Of a stretch of 64,000 nt of DNA, positions 15,067 to 26,283 are shown piece by piece (position 1 is the first letter of the stretch; each line of letters begins with the position of its first letter). The notes beneath the pieces were generated by a model. It was not told the DNA's origin, did not search any database, and was given only the letters and a program-made list of their open reading frames with translations. A program made the translations under genes and the position numbers. Source of the stretch: Sideroxydans sp. (GTDB taxonomy: Bacteria > Pseudomonadota > Gammaproteobacteria > Burkholderiales > Gallionellaceae); NCBI GenBank assembly GCA_016124455.1, contig WGNQ01000004.1, forward strand, positions 164,683-228,682. The letters run 5' to 3'.

Positions 15067-15093
15067 CCTTGTTTACCTACCGGATGAATTAAA

Positions 15094-15420
15094 TTGATAT
15101 TTTCTTGGGGCAGAAAATACCTTCTCATGTTGGCTGTCTCGGCCATACTCATGACGGCATGTGCTACAACAGCGAATTTTGAAGATTGGATAGGTGACTG
15201 GGTGGGGGGCGACATACAAGAACTGCTGGATGCATGGGGGCCGCCTGAACACACCTATGTTCTACAAAACGGAAATACCGAGTATGAATACAATATAACC
15301 AAGAAAGCTGTCTTGCCAAACGCGTGCATTGTTTTCTTTGAGGTCAGCCGGGATAACCATAAAATTATTCATATACGACATGAAGGAAAACTTTGTCGCC
15401 GAGCTCCTTCAATAGTGTAG
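15094..15420 (+). CDS. Small putative lipoprotein, orphan
   Basis: Signal sequence followed by lipobox-like ILMTACA; low-GC relative to surroundings. Confidence 0.6.
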   Translation: MIFSWGRKYLLMLAVSAILMTACATTANFEDWIGDWVGGDIQELLDAWGPPEHTYVLQNGNTEYEYNITKKAVLPNACIVFFEVSRDNHKIIHIRHEGKLCRRAPSIV

Positions 15421-15440
15421 ATAGTTCTAGAGTGACGGTT

Positions 15441-15460
15441 TTGTCTCACTAGCGGACATT
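15441..15460 (+). repeat. Imperfect direct repeat, copy 2
   Basis: TTGTCTCACTAGCGGACATT; 18/20 identical to 15047-15066. Confidence 0.5.
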
Positions 15461-15522
15461 AAGCATATATCTAACTTATAGTGGAAGTTGCTGGCCTAAT
15501 AACCATTACTATTAAAACTTGT

Positions 15523-15810
15523 ATGTCATCCCTTCATAAAGTGCAATGTGATATTCACGGCGAACAAGATGAAGCATTCGTTTGCCAACATATTGCTCAT
15601 TCACTTCACACAGGAATACCTGTGGGTTTTTTCTGGTCTGTCGAGTCAGAGCAACGTCATCCTGATGCTTGGTGCGCAAAATGTGAAGGCTCCAGATTAG
15701 ATGCTGGCGGGGACTGGACTCCGGAAGTTGAAAAGTTGTTGGGTATAAAGCTACTGTGTGGCAGCTGTTATGAAAATGCAAAGTCTATTTGGTTAGACAG
15801 TAAAAAGTAA
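15523..15810 (+). CDS. Small Cys/His-rich hypothetical protein, probable metal binding
   Basis: CDIHGEQDEAFVCQH ... WCAKC ... LLCGSCYENAK paired Cys/His motifs. Confidence 0.6.
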   Translation: MSSLHKVQCDIHGEQDEAFVCQHIAHSLHTGIPVGFFWSVESEQRHPDAWCAKCEGSRLDAGGDWTPEVEKLLGIKLLCGSCYENAKSIWLDSKK

Positions 15811-15867
15811 TTCAACTGAATAGTTGAACCATTGCAGCCTGCATTCCCACTTCAGTGAAGCTGCAAT
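15811..15867. repeat. Two tandem perfect hairpins
   Basis: TTCAACT-gaat-AGTTGAA (15811-15828) then ATTGCAGC-N21-GCTGCAAT (15831-15838 / 15860-15867). Confidence 0.6.
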
Positions 15868-15977
15868 GTCTGCTTTGGGCACACAGCAGTTGTTCAATGT
15901 TGCATAATCTTTCGGTGCACCGTTATTGGGTTCTGGAAGTACAGAATGTCCAGTATTAACGGGAATTGGAGTCCGCG

Positions 15978-16520
15978 ATGAGAATAGCCCTTGCGCTTGG
16001 ATGGCTGGCAGCATTTTTTGCGATGCCGGCATATGCAGCACTGAAGGTCGGCGCCATGGCGCCGGATTTTGTGACCCAGGCATCGCTGGGCGGCAAGGTG
16101 TTTACCTATTCGCTGGCGGACGCGCTGAAGAAAGGTCCGGTGGTACTGTATTTCTATCCGGCCGCGTTCACCAAGGGCTGCACCATCGAGGCGCATGATT
16201 TTGCCGATGCGATTGAAAAATACCAGGCGCTCGGTGCGAGCGTGATCGGCGTTTCCCACGACGATATCGACAAGCTGAACAAGTTTTCGGTCAGCGAATG
16301 CCGCAGCAAATTTCCGGTGGCGGCCGATCCCGACCAGCGCATCATGAAATCCTACGATGCGGTTCTCCTGCCCTTCCTGCATTACGCCGACCGGACGTCC
16401 TACGTGATCGCGCCCAGTGGCGAGATCATCTATACCTACACCGCCATGCAGCCCGACAATCACGTCAAGAATACGCTGGACGCGCTGCGTAAATGGATTG
16501 CGGAACAAAAGACCCGATAA
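15978..16520 (+). CDS. Peroxiredoxin (AhpC/TSA, exported)
   Basis: N-terminal signal peptide; YFYPAAFTKGCTIEAHDF catalytic region. Confidence 0.9.
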   Translation: MRIALALGWLAAFFAMPAYAALKVGAMAPDFVTQASLGGKVFTYSLADALKKGPVVLYFYPAAFTKGCTIEAHDFADAIEKYQALGASVIGVSHDDIDKLNKFSVSECRSKFPVAADPDQRIMKSYDAVLLPFLHYADRTSYVIAPSGEIIYTYTAMQPDNHVKNTLDALRKWIAEQKTR

Positions 16521-16650
16521 ATATCGCGGGCCTGGGTGCCGTTTGCCGACGTGTGGCACCCTTCCCCTGCGCCGGGGCTGCCTGCAAGTTCGCAAACAAT
16601 CCGGTAGTGCCCAGGTGGTATAATCCGCGCCTCTTTAAAGGTGCTGTGTC

Positions 16651-18327
16651 ATGTCTGCCGTATTGAATTTCAAAACCCATCTTGCCGAATTATTTGCGCA
16701 GGCCTTGCGCACCGTGGCGCCGGATCATGCTGCCACGACCATCCTGATCGAGCGCCCCAAGCTGGCGGCGCATGGCGACTATGCCTGCAATCTGGCGATG
16801 CAGCTGGCCAAGCCGTTGCGTCGGCCGCCGCGCGAGATCGCGCAGGCGCTGATTGCGGCGTTGCCCCAATCCGGCGTGATAGAAAAACTCGAAATCGCCG
16901 GTGCCGGATTCATCAACGTGTCGATTACCACCGCCGCCAAGCAGTCGGTGGTGCATGGCGTATTGCAGGCGGGTGCGGGTTATGGCCATGTGCATGTCGG
17001 CGCGGGGCGCAAGGTGGGGGTGGAGTTCGTTTCCGCGAATCCTACCGGGCCGCTGCATGTCGGCCACGGGCGCGGTGCGGCGGTGGGCGATTGCCTGTGC
17101 CGTGTGCTGCATGCGGCGGGCTGGAACGTGACGCGCGAGTTCTATTACAACGATGCGGGCGCACAGATCGATAACCTGACGCGTTCGGTGCAGTTGCGTT
17201 GCAAGGGGCTGACGCCCGACGATCCGTCCTGGCCGGAAGGCGGCTATCGCGGTGATTACATCATCGACGTGGCACGTGCTTACCTGGCACAGGAAACGGT
17301 GGAGGCGGACGACCAGCGCATCACCGGCAAGGGCGATGCGGAGGACACCGAAGCGATCCGCCACTTTGCGGTAGCCTATCTGCGCCGCGAGCAGGACCTG
17401 GATCTGCGCGCGTTCGGCGTCGAGTTCGACGTGTTCGCGCTCGAGTCGGCGCTATATACCGACGGCAAGGTGCAGGAGGCGGTGGACAAGCTGATTGCGA
17501 GCGGCCATACCTACGAGCAGGACGATGCACTGTGGCTGCGCACCACCGATTTCGGCGACGACAAGGACCGCGTGATGCGCAAGTCCGACGGCGGCTATAC
17601 CTATTTCGTGCCGGATGTGGCCTATCACCTGGACAAGTGGCGGCGCGGCTTTGAGCGCGTGATCAACGAGCAGGGCGCCGATCACCACAGCACGATCACC
17701 CGCGTGCGTGCCGGGTTGCAGGCGCTTGACGCCGGCATTCCCACGGGCTGGCCGGACTACGTGCTGCACCAGATGGTGACGGTGCTGAAGAACGGCGAAG
17801 AGGTGAAAATCTCCAAGCGCGCCGGCAGCTACGTCACGCTGCGCGACCTGATCGACGAGGTGGGCTGCGACGCGACGCGTTATTTCCTCGCCGCGCGGCA
17901 CCCCGATTCGCAGCTGGTATTCGACATCGACCTCGCGAAATCGCAGAGCAACGACAATCCGGTGTATTACATCCAGTACGCACACGCCCGCATCTACGGG
18001 GTGCTCGCGCAATGGGGCGGCGACAAGCAGCTGTTGCAGCATACTGCTGTCGCTGCGCTGGACAGCGACTACGAAACTGTGCTGTTGCAGCGTATGATCG
18101 ACTATCCGCAGGTGGTCGAGACCGCGGCGCAGGAACTCGCGCCCCACTTGATCGCGTTCTACCTCAAAGAATTGGCGGCGGATTTTCACAGCTACTATAA
18201 TGCCTCGCGCTTTCTGGTCGAGGACGAGGCACTCAAGCTGGCACGGCTGGCGTTGATCGAGGCGCTGGCGCAGGTAATGCGTAACGGGCTGGACTTGCTG
18301 GGCGTTAGCGCACCGGAAAAAATGTAA
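16651..18327 (+). CDS. argS: Arginyl-tRNA synthetase
   Basis: [20 protein letters not shown] (HIGH motif), [15 protein letters not shown]-terminal DALR-type anticodon-binding domain. Confidence 0.98.
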   Translation: MSAVLNFKTHLAELFAQALRTVAPDHAATTILIERPKLAAHGDYACNLAMQLAKPLRRPPREIAQALIAALPQSGVIEKLEIAGAGFINVSITTAAKQSVVHGVLQAGAGYGHVHVGAGRKVGVEFVSANPTGPLHVGHGRGAAVGDCLCRVLHAAGWNVTREFYYNDAGAQIDNLTRSVQLRCKGLTPDDPSWPEGGYRGDYIIDVARAYLAQETVEADDQRITGKGDAEDTEAIRHFAVAYLRREQDLDLRAFGVEFDVFALESALYTDGKVQEAVDKLIASGHTYEQDDALWLRTTDFGDDKDRVMRKSDGGYTYFVPDVAYHLDKWRRGFERVINEQGADHHSTITRVRAGLQALDAGIPTGWPDYVLHQMVTVLKNGEEVKISKRAGSYVTLRDLIDEVGCDATRYFLAARHPDSQLVFDIDLAKSQSNDNPVYYIQYAHARIYGVLAQWGGDKQLLQHTAVAALDSDYETVLLQRMIDYPQVVETAAQELAPHLIAFYLKELAADFHSYYNASRFLVEDEALKLARLALIEALAQVMRNGLDLLGVSAPEKM

Positions 18328-18338
18328 AGGATGATGGC

Positions 18339-18965
18339 ATGAGCAGAAACAACGGTACCCGATCTCCCGCACCGCGCAACAAGGGCGGCTCAATGTTCGC
18401 AGGCATCGTGCTGGGCATGGTGCTGGGCGTGGCGATTGCCGGCGGCGTGGCGTGGTATATCCTGAAATTGCCCAGCCCGTTCGTCAATAAAGGACAGCGG
18501 CATGAGCTGTCCGATCCCCAGGCTGCGCCTGCGGGCGAGCCGCAAACGCCTGCATCCTCTCCGGCCACGGCAGCGACTGCGGCGCCTGCCGCCGCCGGCG
18601 ATAACGGCAAGCCGCGCTTTGAATTCTACAAGGTGCTGACCGACAAGCAGGACGGCAGCCTGCCGGCGCAGCAGGCCCCGGCACAGCCCGCGGCACCTGC
18701 TGCGCCGGCCGCCACCAAGGCTGCGCCGAACCAGGCGTCTTTCCTGCAGGCCGGCTCGTTCTCCAGCGAGGGCGATGCGGACAAGGTAAAGGCCAAGCTT
18801 GCCTTGCTCGGCATGGAAGCCAGCGTTCAGACCGTCACCATTCCCGGCAAGGGCGTGTGGCATCGTGTGCGTCTCGGGCCGTACCGCAACTCGGATGAGA
18901 TGAATAAAGCACGTGCGACATTGAAACAAAACGGGGTGGACGCCACTCCAATGCGGGACCAGTAA
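18339..18965 (+). CDS. SPOR-domain protein (FtsN-like)
   Basis: N-terminal TM, Ala/Pro-rich linker, C-terminal SPOR repeat QAGSFSSEGDADKVKAKLALLG...GVWHRVRLGPY. Confidence 0.88.
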   Translation: MSRNNGTRSPAPRNKGGSMFAGIVLGMVLGVAIAGGVAWYILKLPSPFVNKGQRHELSDPQAAPAGEPQTPASSPATAATAAPAAAGDNGKPRFEFYKVLTDKQDGSLPAQQAPAQPAAPAAPAATKAAPNQASFLQAGSFSSEGDADKVKAKLALLGMEASVQTVTIPGKGVWHRVRLGPYRNSDEMNKARATLKQNGVDATPMRDQ

Positions 18966-18989
18966 GGCGATCATTAAAGGAGGAAGCAG

Positions 18990-19613
18990 GTGAAACTGAT
19001 CAAGCGTATTTTTCTGGTGCTGGCCATGTTGTGCGCCACCCAGGCCATGGCCGAGCCCCAGTTGGGCAAGGAATACAAACTGCTCAACCCGCCGCAGCCT
19101 ACCCATAGCGGCAACAAGGTCGAGGTGCTGGAATTCTTCTTTTATGGCTGCATCCATTGTTTCTACCTGCATCCCGGATTGAGCGCCTGGGAAAAGAAAA
19201 TGCCCGGGGATGTCCAGCTGACGTACGTGCCGACCATCTTCCGCGATAGCTGGGAGCCGATGGCGAATACCTATTACGCACTGGAGCTGATGGGCGAGCG
19301 CAAACGTCTCGACGATGCGCTGTTCAAGGCATGGAATGTCGACAATGTCGATCTCAGCGACGAATCCAGGATTGCTGCCTTCCTGTCGCAGCACGGCGTG
19401 GACAGCAAGAAATTCGGTGAGCTGTACAACTCGTTTACCGTGGAGACCAAGGTGTTGCGCAGCAAGCAGATGGTGCAGAGCTACCGCATTATGGGTACGC
19501 CGACGCTGATCGTGGACGGCAAGTACGTGATTGAAGGCCTTGAGCCTGACGAGACCATCCGCGTGCTGGATGCGGTGGTTGAACGGGCCCGCAAAGAGCA
19601 TTCGCGGAAATAG
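18990..19613 (+). CDS. dsbA: Thiol:disulfide interchange protein DsbA
   Basis: Signal peptide; EFFFYGCIHCFYLHPG active site; cis-Pro region GTPTLIVDGKY. Confidence 0.92.
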   Translation: MKLIKRIFLVLAMLCATQAMAEPQLGKEYKLLNPPQPTHSGNKVEVLEFFFYGCIHCFYLHPGLSAWEKKMPGDVQLTYVPTIFRDSWEPMANTYYALELMGERKRLDDALFKAWNVDNVDLSDESRIAAFLSQHGVDSKKFGELYNSFTVETKVLRSKQMVQSYRIMGTPTLIVDGKYVIEGLEPDETIRVLDAVVERARKEHSRK

Positions 19614-20371
19614 TGAACGTTGTAGTCAGTGGTGCGTCGAGCGGCCTGGGCCTGGCGCTGGCGCGCCACTATCTTGAGCACGGCGCCGCCGTCGCCGCCA
19701 TCGCCCGTCGCGGCGAATTGCTGCAATCCCTTGCCGCCGAGTTTCCCAGCCAGGTTCATGTTTATGCATTCGATGTGCGCGATGCCGTTGCCATGCAGGC
19801 CGCCGCACAGGATTTCATCGACCACCGGGGCGCGCCGGATATCGTCATTGCCAATGCCGGGGTAAGCGTCGGTACGCTCACCGAATATGCCGAGGACCTC
19901 GACGCATTCCAGCAAGTGCTGGACATTAACGTGATGGGCATGGTGGCAACCTTCCAGCCCTTTGTCGCGGCGATGCGCGCGGTGCAGCAAGGCAAACTGG
20001 TCGGCATCGCCAGCGTTGCCGGTTTTCGCGGCCTGCCCGGCGCAAGCGCCTACTCCGCTTCCAAGGCGGCAGCCATCTCGTATCTGGAGTCGCTGCGGGT
20101 CGAATTGCACGGCAGCGGCGTGCGCGTGGTGACGATCTGTCCTGGCTACATCCGGACGCCGATGACCGATATCAATCCCTATGCCATGCCGTTCATCCTC
20201 GAGGCGGACGAGGCGGCACGGCGTATGGCGCGCGTCATTGCACAGGGGAAATCGTTTGCCGTGGTGCCGTGGCAGATGGCGCTGGCCGGGCGCTTGCTGA
20301 AGCTGTTGCCGAACTGGCTGTACGACCGGCTGTTCAGCCGGGCGCCGCACAAACCGCGCGGGCTGCTCTAG
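19613..20371 (+). CDS. SDR-family oxidoreductase (GTG start overlapping the dsbA stop)
   Basis: [13 protein letters not shown] Rossmann motif; YSASKAA catalytic motif. Confidence 0.9.
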   Translation: MNVVVSGASSGLGLALARHYLEHGAAVAAIARRGELLQSLAAEFPSQVHVYAFDVRDAVAMQAAAQDFIDHRGAPDIVIANAGVSVGTLTEYAEDLDAFQQVLDINVMGMVATFQPFVAAMRAVQQGKLVGIASVAGFRGLPGASAYSASKAAAISYLESLRVELHGSGVRVVTICPGYIRTPMTDINPYAMPFILEADEAARRMARVIAQGKSFAVVPWQMALAGRLLKLLPNWLYDRLFSRAPHKPRGLL

Positions 20372-21897
20372 CCCGCCAGTTTCTGTTTCAGGATTTCGTT
20401 GAGCTGGGCCGGATTGGCCTTGCCCTTGCTGGCCTTCATCGCCAGGCCGACGAAGAAACCGAACAGCTTGTCCTTGCCGCTGCGGTATTCCGCAACCTTG
20501 TCCGCGTTGGCGGCGATGATCTCGTCCACCAGCGCCTCGATCGCACCACTGTCGGAAACCTGTTTCAGTCCCCTGGCCTCGATGATCGCATCGGCTTCGC
20601 CGCCCTCCTCCGCCCACATGATGCGGAACACTTCCTTGGCGCCGGAGTTGGAGATGGTGCCGTCGGCGATGCGCATGAGGATGCTGCCGAGCTGTTGCGC
20701 GCTGATTGGGCTTTGCGTGATGTCCAGTCCGTCGCGGTTCAGTTGCGCGCTGACTTCTCCCATAACCCAGTTAGCGCATAGTTTTGCATTCTCTTGACCT
20801 ACGACAGTTACGCAGGCCTCGAAATAATCGGCTAACTCCTTACTGGAGACAAGAGTGGTTGCATCGTATTCCGAAAGACCATACATCACTTGATTGTAGG
20901 CAATTGTGATGTCTTGACGAAGCTTGATGCAGTAGGCTTTATATGCATCTTCATTTTCAGACATAAACGCAATTCTGCGTTTAATTGGAAGAACTGGCAT
21001 GTTGGCGCGAATTTCTTCAATCCATTCCGCCGAAATTTCAAGCGGCAGCAGGTCGGGATCGGGGAAGTAGCGGTAGTCGTGCGCGTCTTCCTTGCTGCGC
21101 ATCATGCGTGTCTCGCCGCTGTCCGGGTCGAACAGGATGGTGGCCTGCTGTACCTTGCCGCCGTTTTCGATGGTGTCGATCTGCCATTGCACTTCGTAGT
21201 CGATGGCCTGCTGCATGAACTTGAACGAGTTGAGGTTCTTGATCTCGCGGCGCGTGCCCAGCGGTTCGCCGGGGCGGCGCACCGACACGTTCACGTCGCA
21301 GCGGAACGAACCTTCCTGCATGTTGCCGTCGCAGATGCCGATCCAGCGCACCAGCGTGTGCAGCGTCTTGGCATAGGCCACGGCCTCGGCGGCCGAGCAC
21401 ATGTCCGGCTCGGACACGATTTCCAGCAGCGGCGTGCCGGCGCGGTTCAGGTCGACGCCGGTCATGCCGTGGAAGTCGCCGTGCAGCGATTTGCCCGCAT
21501 CTTCTTCGAGGTGGGCACGGGTGATGCGCACCACTTTTTCATAGGGCTTGGCGTTGCCGGACAGCGGTTCGACCTGGATGGTGAGCTGGCCGTTGCCGAC
21601 CACCGGCAGGTCGAACTGGCTGATCTGGTAGCCCTTGGGCAGGTCGGGGTAGAAGTAATTCTTGCGCGCGAATACCGAGCGCGGCGCGAGGTGCGCGCCG
21701 GTGGCGAGGCCGAACCTGATCGCGCGTTCCACCGCGCCCTTGTTCAGCACCGGCAGCACGCCGGGCAGTGCGATGCTCACCGCATCGGCCTGCGTGTTCG
21801 GTTCGGCACCGTATGCGGTCGAGGCGCCGGAGAAGATTTTGGTGTGGGTCGAAAGCTGCGCATGCACTTCCAGGCCGATGACGATTTCCCAGGTCAT
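20368..21897 (-). CDS. gatB: Asp-tRNA(Asn)/Glu-tRNA(Gln) amidotransferase subunit B
   Basis: [24 protein letters not shown]-terminus; DVNVSVRR; C-terminal GatB/YqeY domain. Confidence 0.98.
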   Translation of the reverse strand: MTWEIVIGLEVHAQLSTHTKIFSGASTAYGAEPNTQADAVSIALPGVLPVLNKGAVERAIRFGLATGAHLAPRSVFARKNYFYPDLPKGYQISQFDLPVVGNGQLTIQVEPLSGNAKPYEKVVRITRAHLEEDAGKSLHGDFHGMTGVDLNRAGTPLLEIVSEPDMCSAAEAVAYAKTLHTLVRWIGICDGNMQEGSFRCDVNVSVRRPGEPLGTRREIKNLNSFKFMQQAIDYEVQWQIDTIENGGKVQQATILFDPDSGETRMMRSKEDAHDYRYFPDPDLLPLEISAEWIEEIRANMPVLPIKRRIAFMSENEDAYKAYCIKLRQDITIAYNQVMYGLSEYDATTLVSSKELADYFEACVTVVGQENAKLCANWVMGEVSAQLNRDGLDITQSPISAQQLGSILMRIADGTISNSGAKEVFRIMWAEEGGEADAIIEARGLKQVSDSGAIEALVDEIIAANADKVAEYRSGKDKLFGFFVGLAMKASKGKANPAQLNEILKQKLAG

Positions 21898-21906
21898 GAT
21901 GTTTCC

Positions 21907-23361
21907 TTACAGCGCCTGCGGCGCGCGGCTGTGCCAGTCGGTCGCCAGTTGGTATTGGTGCGCGACATTCAGCATGCGCGCCTCGTCGAAATAGTTGCCG
22001 ATGATCTGCAGGCCGACCGGCATGTCGTTCGCGCCGAAGCCGCACGGGATCGACATGCCGGGCAGGCCGGCGAGGTTGACCGCGATGGTGTAGATGTCGG
22101 ACAGGTACATCTGCACCGGATCGTCGCCCTTCTCGCCGAGCTTGAATGCGGTGGACGGAGAAGTCGGCCCCATGATCACGTCGCATTGCCTGAACGCCTC
22201 GGTGAAATCCTGCGCGATCAGGCGGCGAATCTTCTGCGCCTGCAGGTAGTAGGCGTCGTAATAGCCGTGGCTCAGCACATAGGTGCCGATCATGATGCGG
22301 CGCTTAACCTCTTCGCCGAAGCCCTGCGCGCGGCTCTGCTCGTACATGTCGGCGAGGTCGCTGTATTCGGGTGCGCGGTAGCCGTAGCGCACGCCGTCGA
22401 AGCGCGACAGGTTGCTCGATGCCTCGGCCGGTGCCAGCACGTAGTACACCGGGATCGACAGCCGGGTGTTGGGCAGGCTGATCTCGACCACGGTGGCGCC
22501 GAGTTTCCGGTATTCGGCAATCGCGGCCTCTACGGACTGCGCCACGTCGCTGCCCAGACCTTCTGCGAAGAACTCTTTCGGCAGGCCGATGCGCAGGCCG
22601 TTCAGCGGTTTGTCCAGGTCGCGTGCGTAGTCTTCCTTGTCGCGCCGCAGCGAAGTCGAATCGCGCTCGTCGAAGCCGGCCATGGTGTTCAGCAGCAGCG
22701 CCAGGTCTTCCGCGCTGCGCCCCATCGGCCCGGCCTGGTCGAGGCTGGAAGCGAACGCGATCATGCCGTAGCGCGAGCACACGCCGTAGGTTGGTTTCAG
22801 GCCGGAGATGCCGCACAGTGCTGCGGGCTGGCGAATCGAACCGCCGGTGTCGGTGCCGGTGGCCGCCGCGCACAGCCGTGCCGCGACGGCGGCCGCGGTG
22901 CCGCCGGACGAACCGCCCGGCACGCGCGCCTGATCCCACGGGTTCTTGACCGGGCCGTAGTGCGAGGTTTCGTTCGACGAGCCCATCGCGAATTCGTCCA
23001 TGTTGGTCTTGCCGAGGTTGATTGCGCCGGCGTTGTTGAACTGCGAAATCACGTGCGCATCGTAGGGCGAAACGAAGTTATGCAGCATCCTGGAGCCGCA
23101 GGTGGTGAGCCAGTCTTTTGCGCAGAAGATGTCCTTCTGAGCGACCGGGATGCCGGTCAGCGCTTCTGTATTGCCGCCCGCGAGGCGCATGTCGGCAGCT
23201 TTCGCCTGCGCCAGGCTGATCTCCGGATTCACCGTGATGTAGGCGTTAAGCCGGGGGTTCAGCTGGGCGATGCGGTCGAGATAGAGCTGGGTCAGCTCGA
23301 CACTGGAAATCTTTTTGGCGCGCAGGGCGGCGCCGAGTTGTTTCAGGCTGGATTCGAACAT
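21907..23361 (-). CDS. gatA: Asp-tRNA(Asn)/Glu-tRNA(Gln) amidotransferase subunit A
   Basis: Amidase signature [38 protein letters not shown]. Confidence 0.98.
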   Translation of the reverse strand: MFESSLKQLGAALRAKKISSVELTQLYLDRIAQLNPRLNAYITVNPEISLAQAKAADMRLAGGNTEALTGIPVAQKDIFCAKDWLTTCGSRMLHNFVSPYDAHVISQFNNAGAINLGKTNMDEFAMGSSNETSHYGPVKNPWDQARVPGGSSGGTAAAVAARLCAAATGTDTGGSIRQPAALCGISGLKPTYGVCSRYGMIAFASSLDQAGPMGRSAEDLALLLNTMAGFDERDSTSLRRDKEDYARDLDKPLNGLRIGLPKEFFAEGLGSDVAQSVEAAIAEYRKLGATVVEISLPNTRLSIPVYYVLAPAEASSNLSRFDGVRYGYRAPEYSDLADMYEQSRAQGFGEEVKRRIMIGTYVLSHGYYDAYYLQAQKIRRLIAQDFTEAFRQCDVIMGPTSPSTAFKLGEKGDDPVQMYLSDIYTIAVNLAGLPGMSIPCGFGANDMPVGLQIIGNYFDEARMLNVAHQYQLATDWHSRAPQAL

Positions 23362-23367
23362 GGTGGC

Positions 23368-23655
23368 TTACTCGATGACTTGCGGAACCAGGTACAGGCC
23401 GGCTTCGACCTGCGGGGCGACGGATTGGAACAGTTCGCGCTGGTTGCCTTCGGTGACCATGTCCTCGCGCAGGCGCTGGGTCACGTTCTGGGCGTGGGAC
23501 ATCGGTTCGATGCCGGTGGTGTCGACCGCCTGCATTTCGGCGATCAGGTCGAAAATGCCGGAAAGCTGGCTGTGAGCGGCTTCCACTTCGGTTTCGGACA
23601 TCGCCAGCCGGGCCAGCCGGGCTACCTTTTTAACGTCGTCGGTACTGAGGGACAT
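23368..23655 (-). CDS. gatC: Asp-tRNA(Asn)/Glu-tRNA(Gln) amidotransferase subunit C
   Basis: MSLSTDDVKKVARLARLAMSETE...; 95 aa, start codon at 23655; adjacent to gatA. Confidence 0.95.
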   Translation of the reverse strand: MSLSTDDVKKVARLARLAMSETEVEAAHSQLSGIFDLIAEMQAVDTTGIEPMSHAQNVTQRLREDMVTEGNQRELFQSVAPQVEAGLYLVPQVIE

Positions 23656-23709
23656 GATGGTTAAAACTTTATTGAAACGAGCGTAATAGGGTATCATAAA
23701 CACCTTTAA

Positions 23710-24801
<1,092 letters not shown>

Positions 24802-24844
24802 GCGTGTGACCGATTGAACAATTCCCAGCTGCATGAAGCAATGA

Positions 24845-25759
24845 ATGGAACATACTGAGTCAGTCCGATTTTTCAATCGCGGGCCGAGTCCCGCTGCCCG
24901 GCTGGTTTTCTTTTCCCTGCTTTCCCTGCTGCTGCTGTTCATCGATGCGCGCTATAAATATCTCGAATCCACGCGCAGTGCGATTTCCACGCTGGTCTAC
25001 CCGGTGCAGCGGCTGGCAACCCTGCCGGTCACGCTGTGGCGCGAGGCCGGCGAATTCTTTGTTACCCAGAACGGCCTGATCCACGACAACGAGCAGTTGC
25101 GCGAACAGCATGTGCTGGATGCGGCGCGCCTGCAGCAGTTGCAGATGCTGCAGGCGGAGAACGGGCAACTGCGCAAGTTGCTCGATGTGCAGCAACGCTC
25201 GGATTACCGCATGCAGCTCGCGGAGATTGTTTATGTCGAGCGCGATGTGTTCCAGCGCAAGCTGTTCGTCGACAAGGGCAGCCAGGCCAATGTGTTGCCG
25301 GGACAGATCGTGATGGACGATAACGGCATCATCGGCCAGGTGACCCGGGTATATCCCTGGCTGTCCGAGATTACGCTGGTGACCGACAAGGATCATGCGG
25401 TGCCGGTGCAGATCGTGCGTAACGGCCTGCGCGCCATCGTCTTCGGTTCGGGCGATACCGGTGACCTGTCGCTGCGTTACATGCCGGTCAACTCCGACAT
25501 TCAGAATGACGATGAGCTGGTCACTTCCGGCATAGACGGCACCTATCCGCCCGGCATACCGGTGGCCAGGGTCAACCACATCGAGCGCGATCCGGCCTAT
25601 CCGTTTGCGCGCATCCTGTGCACGCCGATTGCCGGCGTCAACAACCAGCGCTTCCTGCTGATCCTGTCCGGCGAGAGAAAATTGCCGCCACGGCCGGAGA
25701 GCGCGACGGAAGATTCGAAAGGCCTGGGCAAGAAAGGCAAGAGGAAAATGCTGCCATGA
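24845..25759 (+). CDS. mreC: Rod shape-determining protein MreC
   Basis: N-terminal TM and coiled coil, MreC beta-barrel region; between mreB and mreD. Confidence 0.95.
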   Translation: MEHTESVRFFNRGPSPAARLVFFSLLSLLLLFIDARYKYLESTRSAISTLVYPVQRLATLPVTLWREAGEFFVTQNGLIHDNEQLREQHVLDAARLQQLQMLQAENGQLRKLLDVQQRSDYRMQLAEIVYVERDVFQRKLFVDKGSQANVLPGQIVMDDNGIIGQVTRVYPWLSEITLVTDKDHAVPVQIVRNGLRAIVFGSGDTGDLSLRYMPVNSDIQNDDELVTSGIDGTYPPGIPVARVNHIERDPAYPFARILCTPIAGVNNQRFLLILSGERKLPPRPESATEDSKGLGKKGKRKMLP

Positions 25760-26271
25760 TCACCTCATCTCCCAAGGATCGCGAATTCCTGCTGCCGGCC
25801 AGCCCCGTGTTTATTGCGCTGACCCTGTTCGTGGCGCTGCTGCTCGACTGGTTGCCGTGGAGCGGGATGTGGCTGGTGCTGCGTCCGGACTTTGTGGCGC
25901 TGGTGCTGCTGTACTGGTGCACCCATAAGCCCCATCGCGTCGGCATCGGTATTGCCTGGATGATGGGCATCCTGGCCGACGTGGCGGATGCCAGCCTGTT
26001 CGGCCAGCATGCGCTGGCCTATGCCGTGCTGGCTTTCGGCGGCATCGTGTTGCACCGCCGCGTGCAGATGTTCGACTTGCGCCAGCAGACGCTGCAGATT
26101 TTCCCGCTGGTACTGTTGTCGTACACGGTATATGCCGCCGTGCACTGGCAGCTGCACGGCTATATCGCCTGGGAATATTTCAGCGGCAGCATGATCTCGA
26201 CCCTGCTGTGGGCGCCATTGACCCTGCTGCTGCAAGCTCTGCGGCGCCCCAATACCGACGATGAGCTGTAA
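25756..26271 (+). CDS. mreD: Rod shape-determining protein MreD
   Basis: Multi-TM protein overlapping the mreC stop. Confidence 0.92.
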   Translation: MITSSPKDREFLLPASPVFIALTLFVALLLDWLPWSGMWLVLRPDFVALVLLYWCTHKPHRVGIGIAWMMGILADVADASLFGQHALAYAVLAFGGIVLHRRVQMFDLRQQTLQIFPLVLLSYTVYAAVHWQLHGYIAWEYFSGSMISTLLWAPLTLLLQALRRPNTDDEL

Positions 26272-26283
26272 GAAGCGCAGGTC

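Noticed and set aside
20890-23664. 924-aa plus-strand ORF antisense to gatB/gatA
   Set aside because: Shadow ORF produced by GC-rich codon bias; composition is low-complexity (RVGHAQRAADH-type) and the opposite strand encodes well-conserved GatA/GatB/GatC.
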